From assembly GCF_009765865.1 (NCBI RefSeq), contig NZ_LMUQ01000049.1, positions 74,351-138,350 of the forward strand: DNA of 64,000 nt. Direction: 5' to 3'. Below the pieces are notes generated by a model, which saw only the letters and a list, made by a program, of their open reading frames with translations, was not told where the DNA came from and did no database searches. Source of the DNA: Acidisoma sp. L85. Lineage in GTDB: Bacteria > Pseudomonadota > Alphaproteobacteria > Acetobacterales > Acetobacteraceae. A program made the position numbers and the translations under genes. Of this stretch, positions 23,990-35,661 are shown piece by piece. Position 1 is the stretch's first letter; every line of letters begins with the position of its first letter.

Positions 23990-25324
23990 ATGCAGATCAC
24001 CGAGACCCAGTCAGACGGGCTTAAGCACGCCTTTACTATCGTGCTGCCAGCCGCCGATCTGCAGCAAAAGCGCCAGGCGAAGCTCGATGAACTGGGCCGA
24101 ACCATGCGGATGCCCGGCTTCCGGCCCGGCAAGGTTCCGATGACGGTGCTGCGCAAGCGCTACGGGAACGCGGTGGCCGCGGAGGTCGCCGATGAATCCA
24201 TGAACGAGGCGACCCGGCAGCTGCTCTCCGAGCGTGGCCTGCGGCCCGCGACGCAGCCGAAGGTCGATTTCGTCTCTGACATGATGGCTGAGGCGAATGA
24301 CCTCGAGTTCAAGCTCGAGCTGGAAGTGCTGCCCGACATCACGATCCCGGACCTGTCGCAAATCAACCTCACGCGGTTGAAGACCGAGCCGAATGATGAG
24401 GCGGTTGGCGCGGGCCTCGCCAATATCGCCCGGAGCCGCCGCAAGGAGGTCGAGATCACCGAGGAGCGCGGCGCCGAGGCTGGCGACGCTGTCGTCGTCG
24501 ATTTCCTTGGCCGCATCGCGGGCGTCCCCTTCGAGGGTGGTGCGGCGCAGGATGTGCCGGTGGAGATCGGCGGCTCAGGCTTCATTCCGGGCTTTGCCGA
24601 GCAGCTCGAAGGACTGAAATCCGGCGAGACGCGGACCATCAACGTGACCTTCCCCGCCGATTACGGCGCGGTTGAGCTCGCTGGCAAGGATGCGGAGTTC
24701 GAGGTCACCGCCAAGGGGCTCAAGCGTTTCGAGACGCCGGAGCTCGACGATGCGATCGCGGCCGAGCTGGGCTTCGAGGATCTCGAGGACCTCAAGAAGT
24801 TTGTGCGTGACCGGTTGCAGCGGGAGCTGGATGCGGGAGCACGGCAGAACCTGAAGCGCCAGCTGCTCGACGCCCTCGCCGAAACCAGCGACTTCCCGGT
24901 GCCGCCGAGCCTGACGGAGGGCGAGTTCAAGCAGATCTGGGATCGGCTTGAGGAGGAACGCAAAGCCGGCCGGCTGGACGAAGAGGACAAGGCGAAGGAC
25001 GAGGAGACGCTGCGGACCGAGTATCAGGCGATCGCCGACCGGCGGGTGCGACTCGGGCTGCTGCTCGCCGAGATCGGCCAGCGCAACGGCATCACGGTCT
25101 CCAACGAGGAGATGAACCGCGCGGTTTTCCAGCACGCCATGCAATATGGCGCGCGCCAGAAGGAGGCTTTGGATCTCTTCCGCAAGAACCCGCAGGCGGC
25201 GGAATTCCTGCGGGGGCCAATCTTCGAGGAGAAGGTCGTCGATTATATCCTTGAACTGGCTCAGGTCTCCGATAAGCAAGTGACGCCTGAAGAGCTGGCG
25301 GCCGCTGTCGACGCCGAAAGCTGA
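23990..25324 (+). CDS. tig: Trigger factor, ribosome-bound chaperone and prolyl isomerase
   Basis: A 444-residue trigger factor. The N-terminal ribosome-binding domain holds the GFRPGKVPM signature (residues 40-50). The FKBP-type isomerase domain covers about 155-245 (VVVDFLGRIAGVPFEGG, then IGGSGFIPGFAEQLEG). The remainder is the helical chaperone domain. It meets nascent chains at the ribosome exit. It leads the tig-clpP-clpX-lon protein quality cluster, a common arrangement in bacteria. A hairpin follows its stop. Confidence 0.97.
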   Translation: MQITETQSDGLKHAFTIVLPAADLQQKRQAKLDELGRTMRMPGFRPGKVPMTVLRKRYGNAVAAEVADESMNEATRQLLSERGLRPATQPKVDFVSDMMAEANDLEFKLELEVLPDITIPDLSQINLTRLKTEPNDEAVGAGLANIARSRRKEVEITEERGAEAGDAVVVDFLGRIAGVPFEGGAAQDVPVEIGGSGFIPGFAEQLEGLKSGETRTINVTFPADYGAVELAGKDAEFEVTAKGLKRFETPELDDAIAAELGFEDLEDLKKFVRDRLQRELDAGARQNLKRQLLDALAETSDFPVPPSLTEGEFKQIWDRLEEERKAGRLDEEDKAKDEETLRTEYQAIADRRVRLGLLLAEIGQRNGITVSNEEMNRAVFQHAMQYGARQKEALDLFRKNPQAAEFLRGPIFEEKVVDYILELAQVSDKQVTPEELAAAVDAES

Positions 25325-25358
25325 GAACGGCAGACCACCCCTTCCATTTCAATCGGAG

Positions 25359-25382
25359 CGGCCTCACATAGCGGTGAGGCCG
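25359..25382 (+). terminator. Hairpin after tig
   Basis: A perfect 9-base stem (CGGCCTCAC with GTGAGGCCG, 6-base loop) lies 35 bases after the tig stop and about 150 bases before clpP. No T-run follows, so it may be a weak terminator, a transcript-end stabiliser or an attenuator. Confidence 0.45.
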
Positions 25383-25533
25383 ATGTCCGCTACGCCAAGG
25401 CTGCCCGCGATGGGGGCCGGTGATGGCGGGTCAGAACCTCACGCGTAGCTGCTTGCGGTGAGGCTGGCTTAGTGGAGAATTGCCCAAACCGGGGCTGCCA
25501 AACGGAGCCTCCGGGGCAAGGAAAGGACAAGCT

Positions 25534-26178
25534 ATGAGGGATCGGGATCCGATCGACGTCTACATGAACACGCTCGTTCCGATGGTCGTCGAGCAGACGT
25601 CGCGAGGGGAACGCTCGTACGACATCTACTCCCGGCTCCTCAAGGAGCGGATCATCTTCCTGACCGGCCAGGTCTTCGACGAGATGAGCGCCCTGGTCTG
25701 CGCCCAGCTGCTGTTCCTGGAGAGCGAGAACCCTTCCAAGGATATTTCTTTCTATATCAATAGCCCAGGCGGCGTCGTGACCTCCGGTCTCGCGATCTAC
25801 GACACCATGCAATACATCCGGTCGCCGGTGAGCACCGTATGTATCGGGCAAGCGGCCTCGATGGGCAGCCTGTTGCTGGCAGCCGGTGCGGCCGGCAAAC
25901 GGTTCGCCCTGCCCAATGCGAGGATCATGGTTCACCAGCCTTCCGGCGGTGCTCAGGGCCAGGCGACCGATATCGAGATCCAGGCGCGGGAGATCCTCCG
26001 GATTCGCCAGCGGCTGAATGAGATTTATGTCCGGCATACCGGGCAGACGCTGGAGAAGATCGAGAGCAAGCTCGAGCGCGACAGCTTCATGTCCGCCCAG
26101 GAGGCGCTGGAGTTCGGCCTTATCGATCTGGTCGTTGAGAATCGACCTGTCGTTGCCGAAGACGGCAAGGTCCTCTGA
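25534..26178 (+). CDS. clpP: ATP-dependent Clp protease proteolytic subunit
   Basis: A 214-residue ClpP with a complete catalytic triad: Ser109 (GQAASMGS), His134 (MVHQPSGG) and Asp183 (ERDSF). Length and the [16 protein letters not shown] start are standard. The ATG 25534 has a GAAAGGA ribosome binding site; the upstream extension of the frame is not needed. It forms the barrel protease that works with ClpX, whose gene follows 133 bases downstream. Confidence 0.98.
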   Translation: MRDRDPIDVYMNTLVPMVVEQTSRGERSYDIYSRLLKERIIFLTGQVFDEMSALVCAQLLFLESENPSKDISFYINSPGGVVTSGLAIYDTMQYIRSPVSTVCIGQAASMGSLLLAAGAAGKRFALPNARIMVHQPSGGAQGQATDIEIQAREILRIRQRLNEIYVRHTGQTLEKIESKLERDSFMSAQEALEFGLIDLVVENRPVVAEDGKVL

Positions 26179-26311
26179 CGATACCGCCATTGCCAGAGCC
26201 TGGGCCGGATTTGGGAATACCCGGCCGGTGTCAAGCGCCTTGTTCGATTAAGCGTTCGCGGCGTAGTCTGAATTTTGGTGGCCCCGGCGCGGTCCGGGGA
26301 AGGAGCCTGTT

Positions 26312-27565
26312 GTGAGCAAATCCGGCGAGTCTAAGAACACCCTCTACTGCTCGTTCTGCGGCAAGTCCCAGCACGAAGTTCGCAAGCTCATCGCCGGCCC
26401 GACCGTCTTCATCTGCGATGAATGCGTCGAACTGTGCATGGACATCATCCGCGAGGAGAACAAGACCCACCTCGTGAAGTCGCGGGACGGGGTGCCCACC
26501 CCGCGCGAGATCTGCAAGGTCCTGGACGATTACGTTATTGGCCAGGAACATGCCAAGAAGGTCCTGAGCGTCGCGGTTCATAATCATTACAAGCGCTTGG
26601 CCCATGGCCAGAAGCATAATGACGTTGAAATCGCGAAGTCCAACATCCTGCTGATCGGGCCCACCGGCTCGGGCAAGACGCTGCTGGCCCAGACCTTGGC
26701 CCGCATGCTGGACGTGCCCTTCACGATGGCCGATGCGACGACCCTCACCGAGGCTGGCTATGTCGGTGAGGATGTCGAGAACATCATCCTCAAGCTGCTC
26801 CAGTCGGCTGACTACAACGTCGAGCGGGCGCAGCGCGGCATCGTGTATATCGACGAGGTCGATAAGATCAGCCGCAAGTCGGACAACCCCTCGATCACCC
26901 GCGATGTGAGCGGCGAGGGTGTCCAGCAGGCTTTGCTGAAGATCATGGAGGGCACCGTCGCCTCCGTGCCGCCGCAAGGCGGGCGCAAGCATCCCCAGCA
27001 GGAGTTCCTGCAGGTCGACACGACGAATATCCTCTTCATCTGCGGCGGCGCTTTCGCCGGGTTGGAGAAGATCATCGGCGCGCGGGGCAAGGGCTCGGGC
27101 ATCGGCTACGGCGCGACCGTGCAGTCTCCGGAGGAGCGGCGGACGGGCGAGGTGCTGCGCGCGGTCGAGCCCGAGGATTTATTGCGATTCGGCCTTATCC
27201 CGGAATTCATTGGTCGTCTGCCAGTAGTAGCGACCTTGGAAGATCTGGACGAGCCGGCGCTCATCGAGATTCTGACGAAGCCGAAAAACGCCTTGGTTAA
27301 GCAGTATGGCCGCCTGTTCGAAATGGAAGGCGTAAAGCTTTCGTTCACCGAAGACGCCATGAAGTCCGTCGCGGCGCGTGCCATTCAGCGCCGAACGGGT
27401 GCCCGCGGATTACGCTCGATCATGGAGCAGATACTCCTCGGGACAATGTTCGAACTGCCGGGCCTCGGGAACGTCGAGGAGGTGGTAATCAATCGCGAGG
27501 TGGCTGAGAATCGCGCTGCCCCGCTATTCACCTACGGTAAGGAAAGGGCCGAGGAGAGCGCGTAA
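26312..27565 (+). CDS. clpX: ATP-dependent Clp protease ATP-binding subunit ClpX
   Basis: A 417-residue ClpX. The N-terminal zinc-binding domain has four cysteines (CSFCG and CDECVELC). The AAA+ core has Walker A GPTGSGKT, the pore loop GYVGED, Walker [10 protein letters not shown] and sensor 2 [10 protein letters not shown]. The GTG start has an AAGGAG site. ClpX unfolds tagged substrates for ClpP. In alphaproteobacteria ClpXP also degrades cell-cycle regulators such as CtrA; a CtrA-like gene lies at 50.1 kb, though the link is general knowledge only. Confidence 0.98.
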   Translation: MSKSGESKNTLYCSFCGKSQHEVRKLIAGPTVFICDECVELCMDIIREENKTHLVKSRDGVPTPREICKVLDDYVIGQEHAKKVLSVAVHNHYKRLAHGQKHNDVEIAKSNILLIGPTGSGKTLLAQTLARMLDVPFTMADATTLTEAGYVGEDVENIILKLLQSADYNVERAQRGIVYIDEVDKISRKSDNPSITRDVSGEGVQQALLKIMEGTVASVPPQGGRKHPQQEFLQVDTTNILFICGGAFAGLEKIIGARGKGSGIGYGATVQSPEERRTGEVLRAVEPEDLLRFGLIPEFIGRLPVVATLEDLDEPALIEILTKPKNALVKQYGRLFEMEGVKLSFTEDAMKSVAARAIQRRTGARGLRSIMEQILLGTMFELPGLGNVEEVVINREVAENRAAPLFTYGKERAEESA

Positions 27566-27628
27566 GACGGCTAACGCTCAACGCTTCGGTCCTGCGGTCT
27601 AGTCACCGCTGCCGCGCTTAACTTGATC

Positions 27629-27646
27629 GGGGGGCTTCGGCCGCCC
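27629..27646 (+). terminator. UUCG-loop hairpin between clpX and lon
   Basis: GGGGGGC-TTCG-GCCGCCC forms a 7-pair stem with one mismatch and a stable UUCG loop, 63 bases after the clpX stop. There is no T-run. It may end clpX transcription or set apart the lon message. It is weaker than the hairpin after lon. Confidence 0.35.
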
Positions 27647-27725
27647 AGCTAGAATTACAGCTCTCGATGAGGGTGCCGAGTCTTCGGGCCCGCTTCAGAG
27701 GCGACTGTCCTTGAAGGAGGTCATC

Positions 27726-30149
<2,424 letters not shown>

Positions 30150-30181
30150 GGTTGGGCTGAAGGTTTAGGTATTTCCAGAAG

Positions 30182-30212
30182 AGCGCGCGGGCTTCGGTCC
30201 GCGCGCTTTTTT
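30182..30212 (+). terminator. Rho-independent terminator after lon
   Basis: The stem AGCGCGCGGGC pairs with GTCCGCGCGCT (one G-T wobble) around a UUCG tetraloop, directly followed by a run of six T (30207-30212). It lies 33 bases after the lon stop. This is the clearest intrinsic terminator in the window and closes the protein-quality cluster. Confidence 0.93.
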
Positions 30213-30294
30213 GTCGCCCGCTCGGCGCGCTTGTGCTTAGAGCGTCGCGTTGCCCCAAGGGTGCGGGTTCACGGCACCGCAAAGGGTCTGGCTG

Positions 30295-30369
30295 GGGCGG
30301 TTAGCTCAGCGGTAGAGCGTCTCGTTTACACCGAGAGGGTCGGCGGTTCGAAACCGTCACCGCCCACCA
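30295..30369 (+). tRNA. tRNA-Val (anticodon UAC)
   Basis: The 75-base gene has acceptor GGGCGGT paired with ACCGCCC, discriminator A and encoded CCA. The anticodon arm is TCTCG-TTTACAC-CGAGA with anticodon TAC, and the T loop is TTCGAAA. It stands after the lon terminator and before tRNA-Asp. Confidence 0.96.
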
Positions 30370-30528
30370 GCCACTAGACAAGTCGAAAAACCCTGGAACG
30401 CGCGGCTTGCGCATAGTCGCCTCCGCCGCCGCGCTTTCAGCTCTGCAAGCGCTGTCTCACGCAGGGTCCTCGCGCGCATGCCGCCGCTTGACGCTGCCGC
30501 GCCGCCGCTTTAACACCCGCCCGTCGCT

Positions 30529-30605
<77 letters not shown>

Positions 30606-30683
30606 GCGGCGAAGTCCAAGCTCCTCCGCCAATCCTTGTCATCCAGACGCCTCGCGGCACACCGCGGGGTGATGGGTCGCCCT

Positions 30684-30711
30684 CTGGCAAGGCGGCTCTT
30701 TGGGGTATAGG
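30684..30711 (+). promoter_or_regulatory. Possible nuo operon promoter
   Basis: A -10-like TATAGG (30706-30711) with CTGGCA (30684-30689) 16 bases upstream resembles a housekeeping promoter about 80 bases before nuoA. The -35 match is weak. It is the best candidate in the gap between tRNA-Asp and nuoA. Confidence 0.3.
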
Positions 30712-30793
30712 TTCCGTTAGCAGTTGCGGCGGAAGGCAAGGCGCGGTGAGACGCGGCTGTGCCGATCGCCGCTTGGTTCATGAGGAGGTCAGG

Positions 30794-31159
30794 GTGCAGC
30801 CCATCCTTGCGCAGTATTGGCCGATCCTCGTTTTCCTGGGCGTCGCCGGCTTTATCGCCGCGGCCATGGTGGGCGGCTCGCTACTGGCGGCGCGGCAGAA
30901 GCCCTATGCGGAGAAGCTTTCCGCTTACGAATGCGGCTTCGATGCCTTCGACGACGCCCGTAGGCGCTTCGATGTCCGTTTTTATCTCGTTTGCCTGCTT
31001 TTCATTATCTTTGACCTTGAGGTGGCCTTCCTGTTTCCCTGGGCGGTCAGCCTCTCCCATATCGGATTGTTTGGTTTCTTCACGATGTTGGGCTTTCTCG
31101 CGATCCTGACGGTTGGTTTTATCTACGAGTGGCGCAAGGGCGCCCTGGACTGGGAGTGA
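30794..31159 (+). CDS. nuoA: NADH-quinone oxidoreductase subunit A
   Basis: A 121-residue, three-helix membrane subunit of complex I, with the conserved [20 protein letters not shown] loop and [11 protein letters not shown]. The GTG 30794 is chosen because GAGGAGG lies eight bases before it; starting further upstream would place this site inside the gene. It is the first of fourteen nuo genes. Its stop overlaps the nuoB start as GTGA. Confidence 0.97.
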   Translation: MQPILAQYWPILVFLGVAGFIAAAMVGGSLLAARQKPYAEKLSAYECGFDAFDDARRRFDVRFYLVCLLFIIFDLEVAFLFPWAVSLSHIGLFGFFTMLGFLAILTVGFIYEWRKGALDWE

Positions 31160-31740
31160 GCGTCGTGGACCTGCCGCATCCCACCGAAGGCGCGCCGCTG
31201 CCCGTCGCTTGGAACCGCGAGATGCTGCCGCCTGGTCCCGACCAGGAGGACGTCATCCGCAGCATTACCGGCGAGATCGCCGGGCGCGGTTTCGTGGTCG
31301 GCAATATCGACAAGCTGGTGAACTGGGCGCGCACCGGCAGCCTGTGGCCGATGACCTTCGGCTTGGCCTGCTGCGCCGTCGAGATGATCCACGCCTATAT
31401 GCCGCGCTACGACCTCGACCGCATGGGCATTATCCCGCGCGCGAGCCCGCGTCAGAGCGACGTCATGATCGTGTCCGGCACCCTGACCAACAAGATGGCG
31501 CCGGCTCTGCGGAAACTCTACGACCAGATGCCCGAGCCGCGCTGGGTCATCTCGATGGGCAGTTGCGCCAATGGTGGCGGCTACTATCACTACTCCTATT
31601 CGGTGGTGCGCGGCTGCGACCGGATCGTGCCGGTCGATATCTACGTGCCGGGCTGCCCGCCGACGGCTGAAGCGCTGGTCTACGGCATCATGCAGCTACA
31701 GAAGAAGATCCGCCGCACAGGGACGATCCTCCGTGGCTGA
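31156..31740 (+). CDS. nuoB: NADH-quinone oxidoreductase subunit B
   Basis: A 194-residue NuoB carrying cluster N2 ligands: the adjacent cysteines in [10 protein letters not shown], then GSCANGG and GCPPTAE. The adjacent CC marks it as true complex I, in contrast to the CxxC of the Hyf-like protein at 7.3 kb. The start is GTG 31156 by overlap with nuoA; GTG 31165 is an alternative. Confidence 0.97.
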   Translation: MSVVDLPHPTEGAPLPVAWNREMLPPGPDQEDVIRSITGEIAGRGFVVGNIDKLVNWARTGSLWPMTFGLACCAVEMIHAYMPRYDLDRMGIIPRASPRQSDVMIVSGTLTNKMAPALRKLYDQMPEPRWVISMGSCANGGGYYHYSYSVVRGCDRIVPVDIYVPGCPPTAEALVYGIMQLQKKIRRTGTILRG

Positions 31741-32380
31741 GGCGCCGTCGCCCGCCCCGGCCGAAGAGGCGCTTCCGATTCCCCCGACACCGATCCAGCA
31801 GCTTACCGCAAACGTGGGCGCGCTGCCGCGCGTGATGAGGGCTTCCGTCGAGATCGGCGAGGTGGTGATCCATACCGATCGCGACTCGCTGCTCGGACTG
31901 TTGGAGACCCTGCGGGACGACCCGCGCTTCGCCTTCGAGCAGCTCATGGATATTTGCGGTGTCGACTGGCCGCAGCGGGCGGAGCGCTTCGACGTTGTTT
32001 ACAACCTGCTCTCCGTCTCCCTGAACCATCGCATCCGGGTCATCGTGACGACTGACGAGGCCTCGGCTGTGCCCTCCGTCTGTGGTGTGTGGCCCTGCGC
32101 GACCTGGTGGGAGCGGGAGGCTTACGACCTGTTCGGCATCACCTTCTCGGGGCAAGCCGATCTGCGCCGCATCCTCACCGATTACGGCTTCGTCGGGCAT
32201 CCGCTGCGCAAGGACTTTCCCCTCACCGGCTATGTCGAGGTGCGATACGACGAGGAGCGGCGCCAGGTCATCTATGAGCCGGTGAAGCTGACGCAGGATT
32301 ATCGCCGGTTCGATTTCATCTCGCCTTGGGAGGGCATGACGACGCTCCCCGGAGACGAGAAAGCGCATCGCGAGGGCTGA
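31733..32380 (+). CDS. nuoC: NADH-quinone oxidoreductase subunit C
   Basis: A 215-residue NuoC, separate from NuoD as in most alphaproteobacteria. The family block [16 protein letters not shown] followed by [19 protein letters not shown] is intact. About 25 Pro/Ala-rich residues precede the folded domain. The GTG start lies inside the end of nuoB, an eight-base overlap. It is part of the peripheral arm. Confidence 0.96.
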   Translation: MAEAPSPAPAEEALPIPPTPIQQLTANVGALPRVMRASVEIGEVVIHTDRDSLLGLLETLRDDPRFAFEQLMDICGVDWPQRAERFDVVYNLLSVSLNHRIRVIVTTDEASAVPSVCGVWPCATWWEREAYDLFGITFSGQADLRRILTDYGFVGHPLRKDFPLTGYVEVRYDEERRQVIYEPVKLTQDYRRFDFISPWEGMTTLPGDEKAHREG

Positions 32381-32383
32381 GAG

Positions 32384-33592
32384 ATGAGCGATACGGCAAT
32401 TCGCGAGAAGACGACCAAGACGGTCGAGATCGATAGCCATGCGATGAATTTCGGGCCGCAGCATCCTGCGGCCCATGGCGTGTTGCGGCTCATCCTCGAG
32501 ATGGATGGCGAGGTTGTGGAACGTGCCGATCCGCATATCGGCCTGCTCCATCGCGGCACCGAGAAGCTGATGGAGTATCGGACGTATCTGCAGAACGTCC
32601 CGTATTTCGACCGGCTCGACTACGTGAGCCCGATGGCGCAGGAGCACTGCTACTCGATGGCGGTCGAGAAGCTGCTGGGCATCACCGTGCCAGAGCGCGC
32701 AGAATGGATCCGCACGATGTTCTGCGAGATCACGCGCATTCTCAACCATCTGCTGAACGTGACATCCTTTGCGCTCGATGCCGGCGCGCTCACGCCGAGC
32801 CTTTGGGGCTATGAGGAGCGCGAGAAGCTCATGGAGTTCCATGAGGCGGCGTCCGGCGCACGCATGCACGCCAATTACGTGAGGCCGGGCGGCGTGAATC
32901 GCGATTTGCCTGCCGGTCTCGATGAGCGGATCCTCGCCTGGTGCGACGACTTCCCGAATTATCTCAACGATCTCGAAGGGCTGCTGACGAACAACAGAAT
33001 CTGGAAGCAGCGCACCGTCAACATTGGCGTCGTTTCCGCTGAAGAGGCGCTCGCCTGGGGCTTTAGTGGCCCGAACTTGCGAGCTTCGGGCGTGCCATGG
33101 GATCTGCGTCGCGCACAGCCCTACGCGAAATACAATGATGTCGCCTTTCAGGTGCCGGTAAGCCGCAATGGCGATTGCTACGACCGCTACCTCATGCGCG
33201 TCGCCGAGATGCGTGAGAGCGTGAAGATTATCCAGCAGTGTATTGCGAAGATGAAGCCCGGGCCGGTGCGAATTCAGGATAACAAGTTCACGCCACCGAA
33301 ACGCGCTGAAATGAAGCGTTCGATGGAAGCGCTGATCCATCACTTCAAGCTCTTTACCGAAGGCTTCCATGTTCCGGCCGGCGCCACCTACACGACGGTT
33401 GAGGCGCCCAAGGGCGAGTTTGGGGTCTATCTGATCGCCGACGGCACGAACCGGCCCTATCGCTGCAAGATCCGGGCGACGGGGTTCTCGCATTTGCAGG
33501 CCATGGACAAGATGGCTCATGGGCACATGCTGGCCGATGCGGTCGCGATCATCGGCTCCATCGACCTCGTTTTCGGCGAAATCGACAGGTAA
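32384..33592 (+). CDS. nuoD: NADH-quinone oxidoreductase subunit D
   Basis: A 402-residue subunit forming the quinone site with NuoB. It has [15 protein letters not shown] at the N-terminus, with the quinone-binding His in the HPAAHG loop, and the family C-terminus [13 protein letters not shown]. It is homologous to the large subunit of NiFe hydrogenases but has no metal cysteines, as expected. The ATG follows nuoC by three bases. Confidence 0.97.
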   Translation: MSDTAIREKTTKTVEIDSHAMNFGPQHPAAHGVLRLILEMDGEVVERADPHIGLLHRGTEKLMEYRTYLQNVPYFDRLDYVSPMAQEHCYSMAVEKLLGITVPERAEWIRTMFCEITRILNHLLNVTSFALDAGALTPSLWGYEEREKLMEFHEAASGARMHANYVRPGGVNRDLPAGLDERILAWCDDFPNYLNDLEGLLTNNRIWKQRTVNIGVVSAEEALAWGFSGPNLRASGVPWDLRRAQPYAKYNDVAFQVPVSRNGDCYDRYLMRVAEMRESVKIIQQCIAKMKPGPVRIQDNKFTPPKRAEMKRSMEALIHHFKLFTEGFHVPAGATYTTVEAPKGEFGVYLIADGTNRPYRCKIRATGFSHLQAMDKMAHGHMLADAVAIIGSIDLVFGEIDR

Positions 33593-33594
33593 TC

Positions 33595-34335
33595 ATGAGC
33601 GAAACGAGCATCGCCGCCGCCGCCGAGCCCACCAGCTTCGCGTTCGATCCGCTCAGCGATGAGCAGATCGCCATCATTCTCAAGCGCTACCCGCCGGGAC
33701 GGCAGGCGAGCGCCGTCATTCCCGTCTTGTATGTCGTGCAGAAGCAGATGGGCCGCCTGACCGGCAGCGCGTGGGTGCCGCGCGTCGCGATGGATGCGGT
33801 GGCCGCGTTGCTGGAGATGCCGCCGATCCGCGTCTATGAGGTCGCGACCTTTTACCTCATGTTCAACACCAAGCCGATCGGGCGTTTCCATCTCCAGGTT
33901 TGCACCACGACGCCATGCTGGTTGCGCGGCTCGGATGATGTGGTCGCGGCCTGCAAGCGCGCGACGGGCATCCAGCACATGGGCGAGACGAGCGTCGATG
34001 GGCTCTTCACCATGACCGAGGTCGAGTGTCTTGGCGCCTGCGTGAATGCGCCGATGATGCAGATCAACGACGACTACTATGAGGACCTGGACGGGCCGCG
34101 AACCGAGGCGCTGCTCGCCGCGTTTCGCCGGGGCGAGACGCCGCCGATTGGTTCGACGATCGGGCGCGAGGGTTCCATGAGCGTGGGCGGTCCGACGACG
34201 CTGACGGATGAGGCGGCGCTGTGGAACCCGGAACATTATGCGGCGGAACGCCGCGCACGCGCCGAGGCGGAGGCTGCCGCAGCGGCGGCCGCCGCGGCAC
34301 CGCCGCCGGCCGCACCGCCGCCGGCTGGGGAGTGA
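33595..34335 (+). CDS. nuoE: NADH-quinone oxidoreductase subunit E
   Basis: A 246-residue NuoE. The thioredoxin-like 2Fe-2S domain has its ligands in CTTTPCW and CLGACVN. The protein ends in an unusual tail of about 35 residues, low in complexity and made of Ala, Glu, Arg, then Pro. This makes it longer than the roughly 160-220 residues usual for the family. The tail likely lies on the surface; its role is unknown. Confidence 0.96.
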   Translation: MSETSIAAAAEPTSFAFDPLSDEQIAIILKRYPPGRQASAVIPVLYVVQKQMGRLTGSAWVPRVAMDAVAALLEMPPIRVYEVATFYLMFNTKPIGRFHLQVCTTTPCWLRGSDDVVAACKRATGIQHMGETSVDGLFTMTEVECLGACVNAPMMQINDDYYEDLDGPRTEALLAAFRRGETPPIGSTIGREGSMSVGGPTTLTDEAALWNPEHYAAERRARAEAEAAAAAAAAAPPPAAPPPAGE

Positions 34336-34339
34336 GGTC

Positions 34340-35656
34340 ATGCTGAAAGACCACGACCGCATCTTCACCAACCTGTATGGCCAGCACGACTGGCACCTCG
34401 ATGGCGCGCGTGCTCAAGGCGATTGGGATGGCACGGCGGATTTGCTGGCGCGTGGACGAGACGCCATCGTCAACGAAATCAAGGCTTCCGGCTTGCGCGG
34501 CCGTGGCGGCGCCGGCTTTCCGGCGGGGCTCAAGTGGAGCTTCATGCCGAAGGATCGCGGCAACAAGCCGGCCTATCTGCTCGTCAACTGCGACGAGAGC
34601 GAGCCCGGCACGTGCAAGGATCGCGAAATCCTCCGCTTTCATCCGCATAAGCTGGTGGAGGGCTGCCTTGTCGCGGGCTTCGCGATGGGGGCGACCGCTG
34701 CCTACTGCTACATTCGTGGCGAATATTACAACGAATATGTTCATCTCCAGACGGCGGTCGAGGAAGCCTACACGGCTGGACTTCTTGGGCCTGACGCCTG
34801 CGGCTCGGGTTACGCCTTCGATGTCTTCGTTCATCGCGGCGCGGGGGCCTATATTTGCGGCGAAGAGACGGCGCTGATCGAGAGCCTTGAGGGCAAGAAG
34901 GGCATGCCGCGCTCCAAGCCGCCATTCCCGGCGGCGATGGGGCTCTATGGTTGCCCTAGCACTGTCACCAATTGCGAGACGGTGGCAGTGGCGCCGACCA
35001 TTATGCGGCGCGGCGCCAAATGGTTCGCGGGCTTTGGGCGCGATAAGAACCAGGGCACGAAACTCTTCTGCATTTCCGGGCATGTGAACCGTCCTTGCAC
35101 CGTCGAGGAATCGATGAGCGTTCCGCTGCGGGAGCTCATCGAGGTTCATGCGGGCGGGGTGCGCGGCGGCTGGGACAATCTGCTGGCCGTCATTCCCGGC
35201 GGCGTCTCGGTGCCGATGATCACGAAGGAAATGGCCGAAACCGCTCTGATGGATTTCGACAGCCTGCGCGAATTCCGCAGCGGTCTCGGAACGGGCGCCG
35301 TTATCGTCATGGACAAGTCCACTGACGTCATCAAGGCGATCGCGCGGATCTCGGCCTTTTACAAGCACGAGAGCTGTGGCCAGTGCACGCCTTGCCGTGA
35401 AGGCACTGGCTGGATGATGCGGATCATGAATCGCATGGTCGAGGGTCGCGCCGAGGTCGAGGAGATCGATATGCTCGACCAGATGTCGCGGCAGATCGAA
35501 GGCCATACGATTTGCGCACTGGGCGACGCGGCGGCCTGGCCGATCCAGGGCTTGATACGCCATTTCCGCCCGGTTCTGGAGGAGCGGATCGCCCAGTATA
35601 AGCGCGACCTTCTGGCGAAACGGCCGCCGATGCCAATGCCGATCGCGGCGGAGTAG
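34340..35656 (+). CDS. nuoF: NADH-quinone oxidoreductase subunit F
   Basis: A 438-residue NADH- and FMN-binding subunit. [18 protein letters not shown] is the FMN/NADH site, and cluster N3 ligands lie in [10 protein letters not shown] plus a later cysteine in HTICALGD. The ATG 34340 is chosen; the longer frame upstream lies in nuoE. It is the NADH entry point of complex I. Confidence 0.97.
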   Translation: MLKDHDRIFTNLYGQHDWHLDGARAQGDWDGTADLLARGRDAIVNEIKASGLRGRGGAGFPAGLKWSFMPKDRGNKPAYLLVNCDESEPGTCKDREILRFHPHKLVEGCLVAGFAMGATAAYCYIRGEYYNEYVHLQTAVEEAYTAGLLGPDACGSGYAFDVFVHRGAGAYICGEETALIESLEGKKGMPRSKPPFPAAMGLYGCPSTVTNCETVAVAPTIMRRGAKWFAGFGRDKNQGTKLFCISGHVNRPCTVEESMSVPLRELIEVHAGGVRGGWDNLLAVIPGGVSVPMITKEMAETALMDFDSLREFRSGLGTGAVIVMDKSTDVIKAIARISAFYKHESCGQCTPCREGTGWMMRIMNRMVEGRAEVEEIDMLDQMSRQIEGHTICALGDAAAWPIQGLIRHFRPVLEERIAQYKRDLLAKRPPMPMPIAAE

Positions 35657-35661
35657 GCGGG

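Noticed and set aside
31688-33526. Long minus-strand open frame over nuoC and nuoD
   Set aside because: Antisense shadow of well-supported complex I genes.
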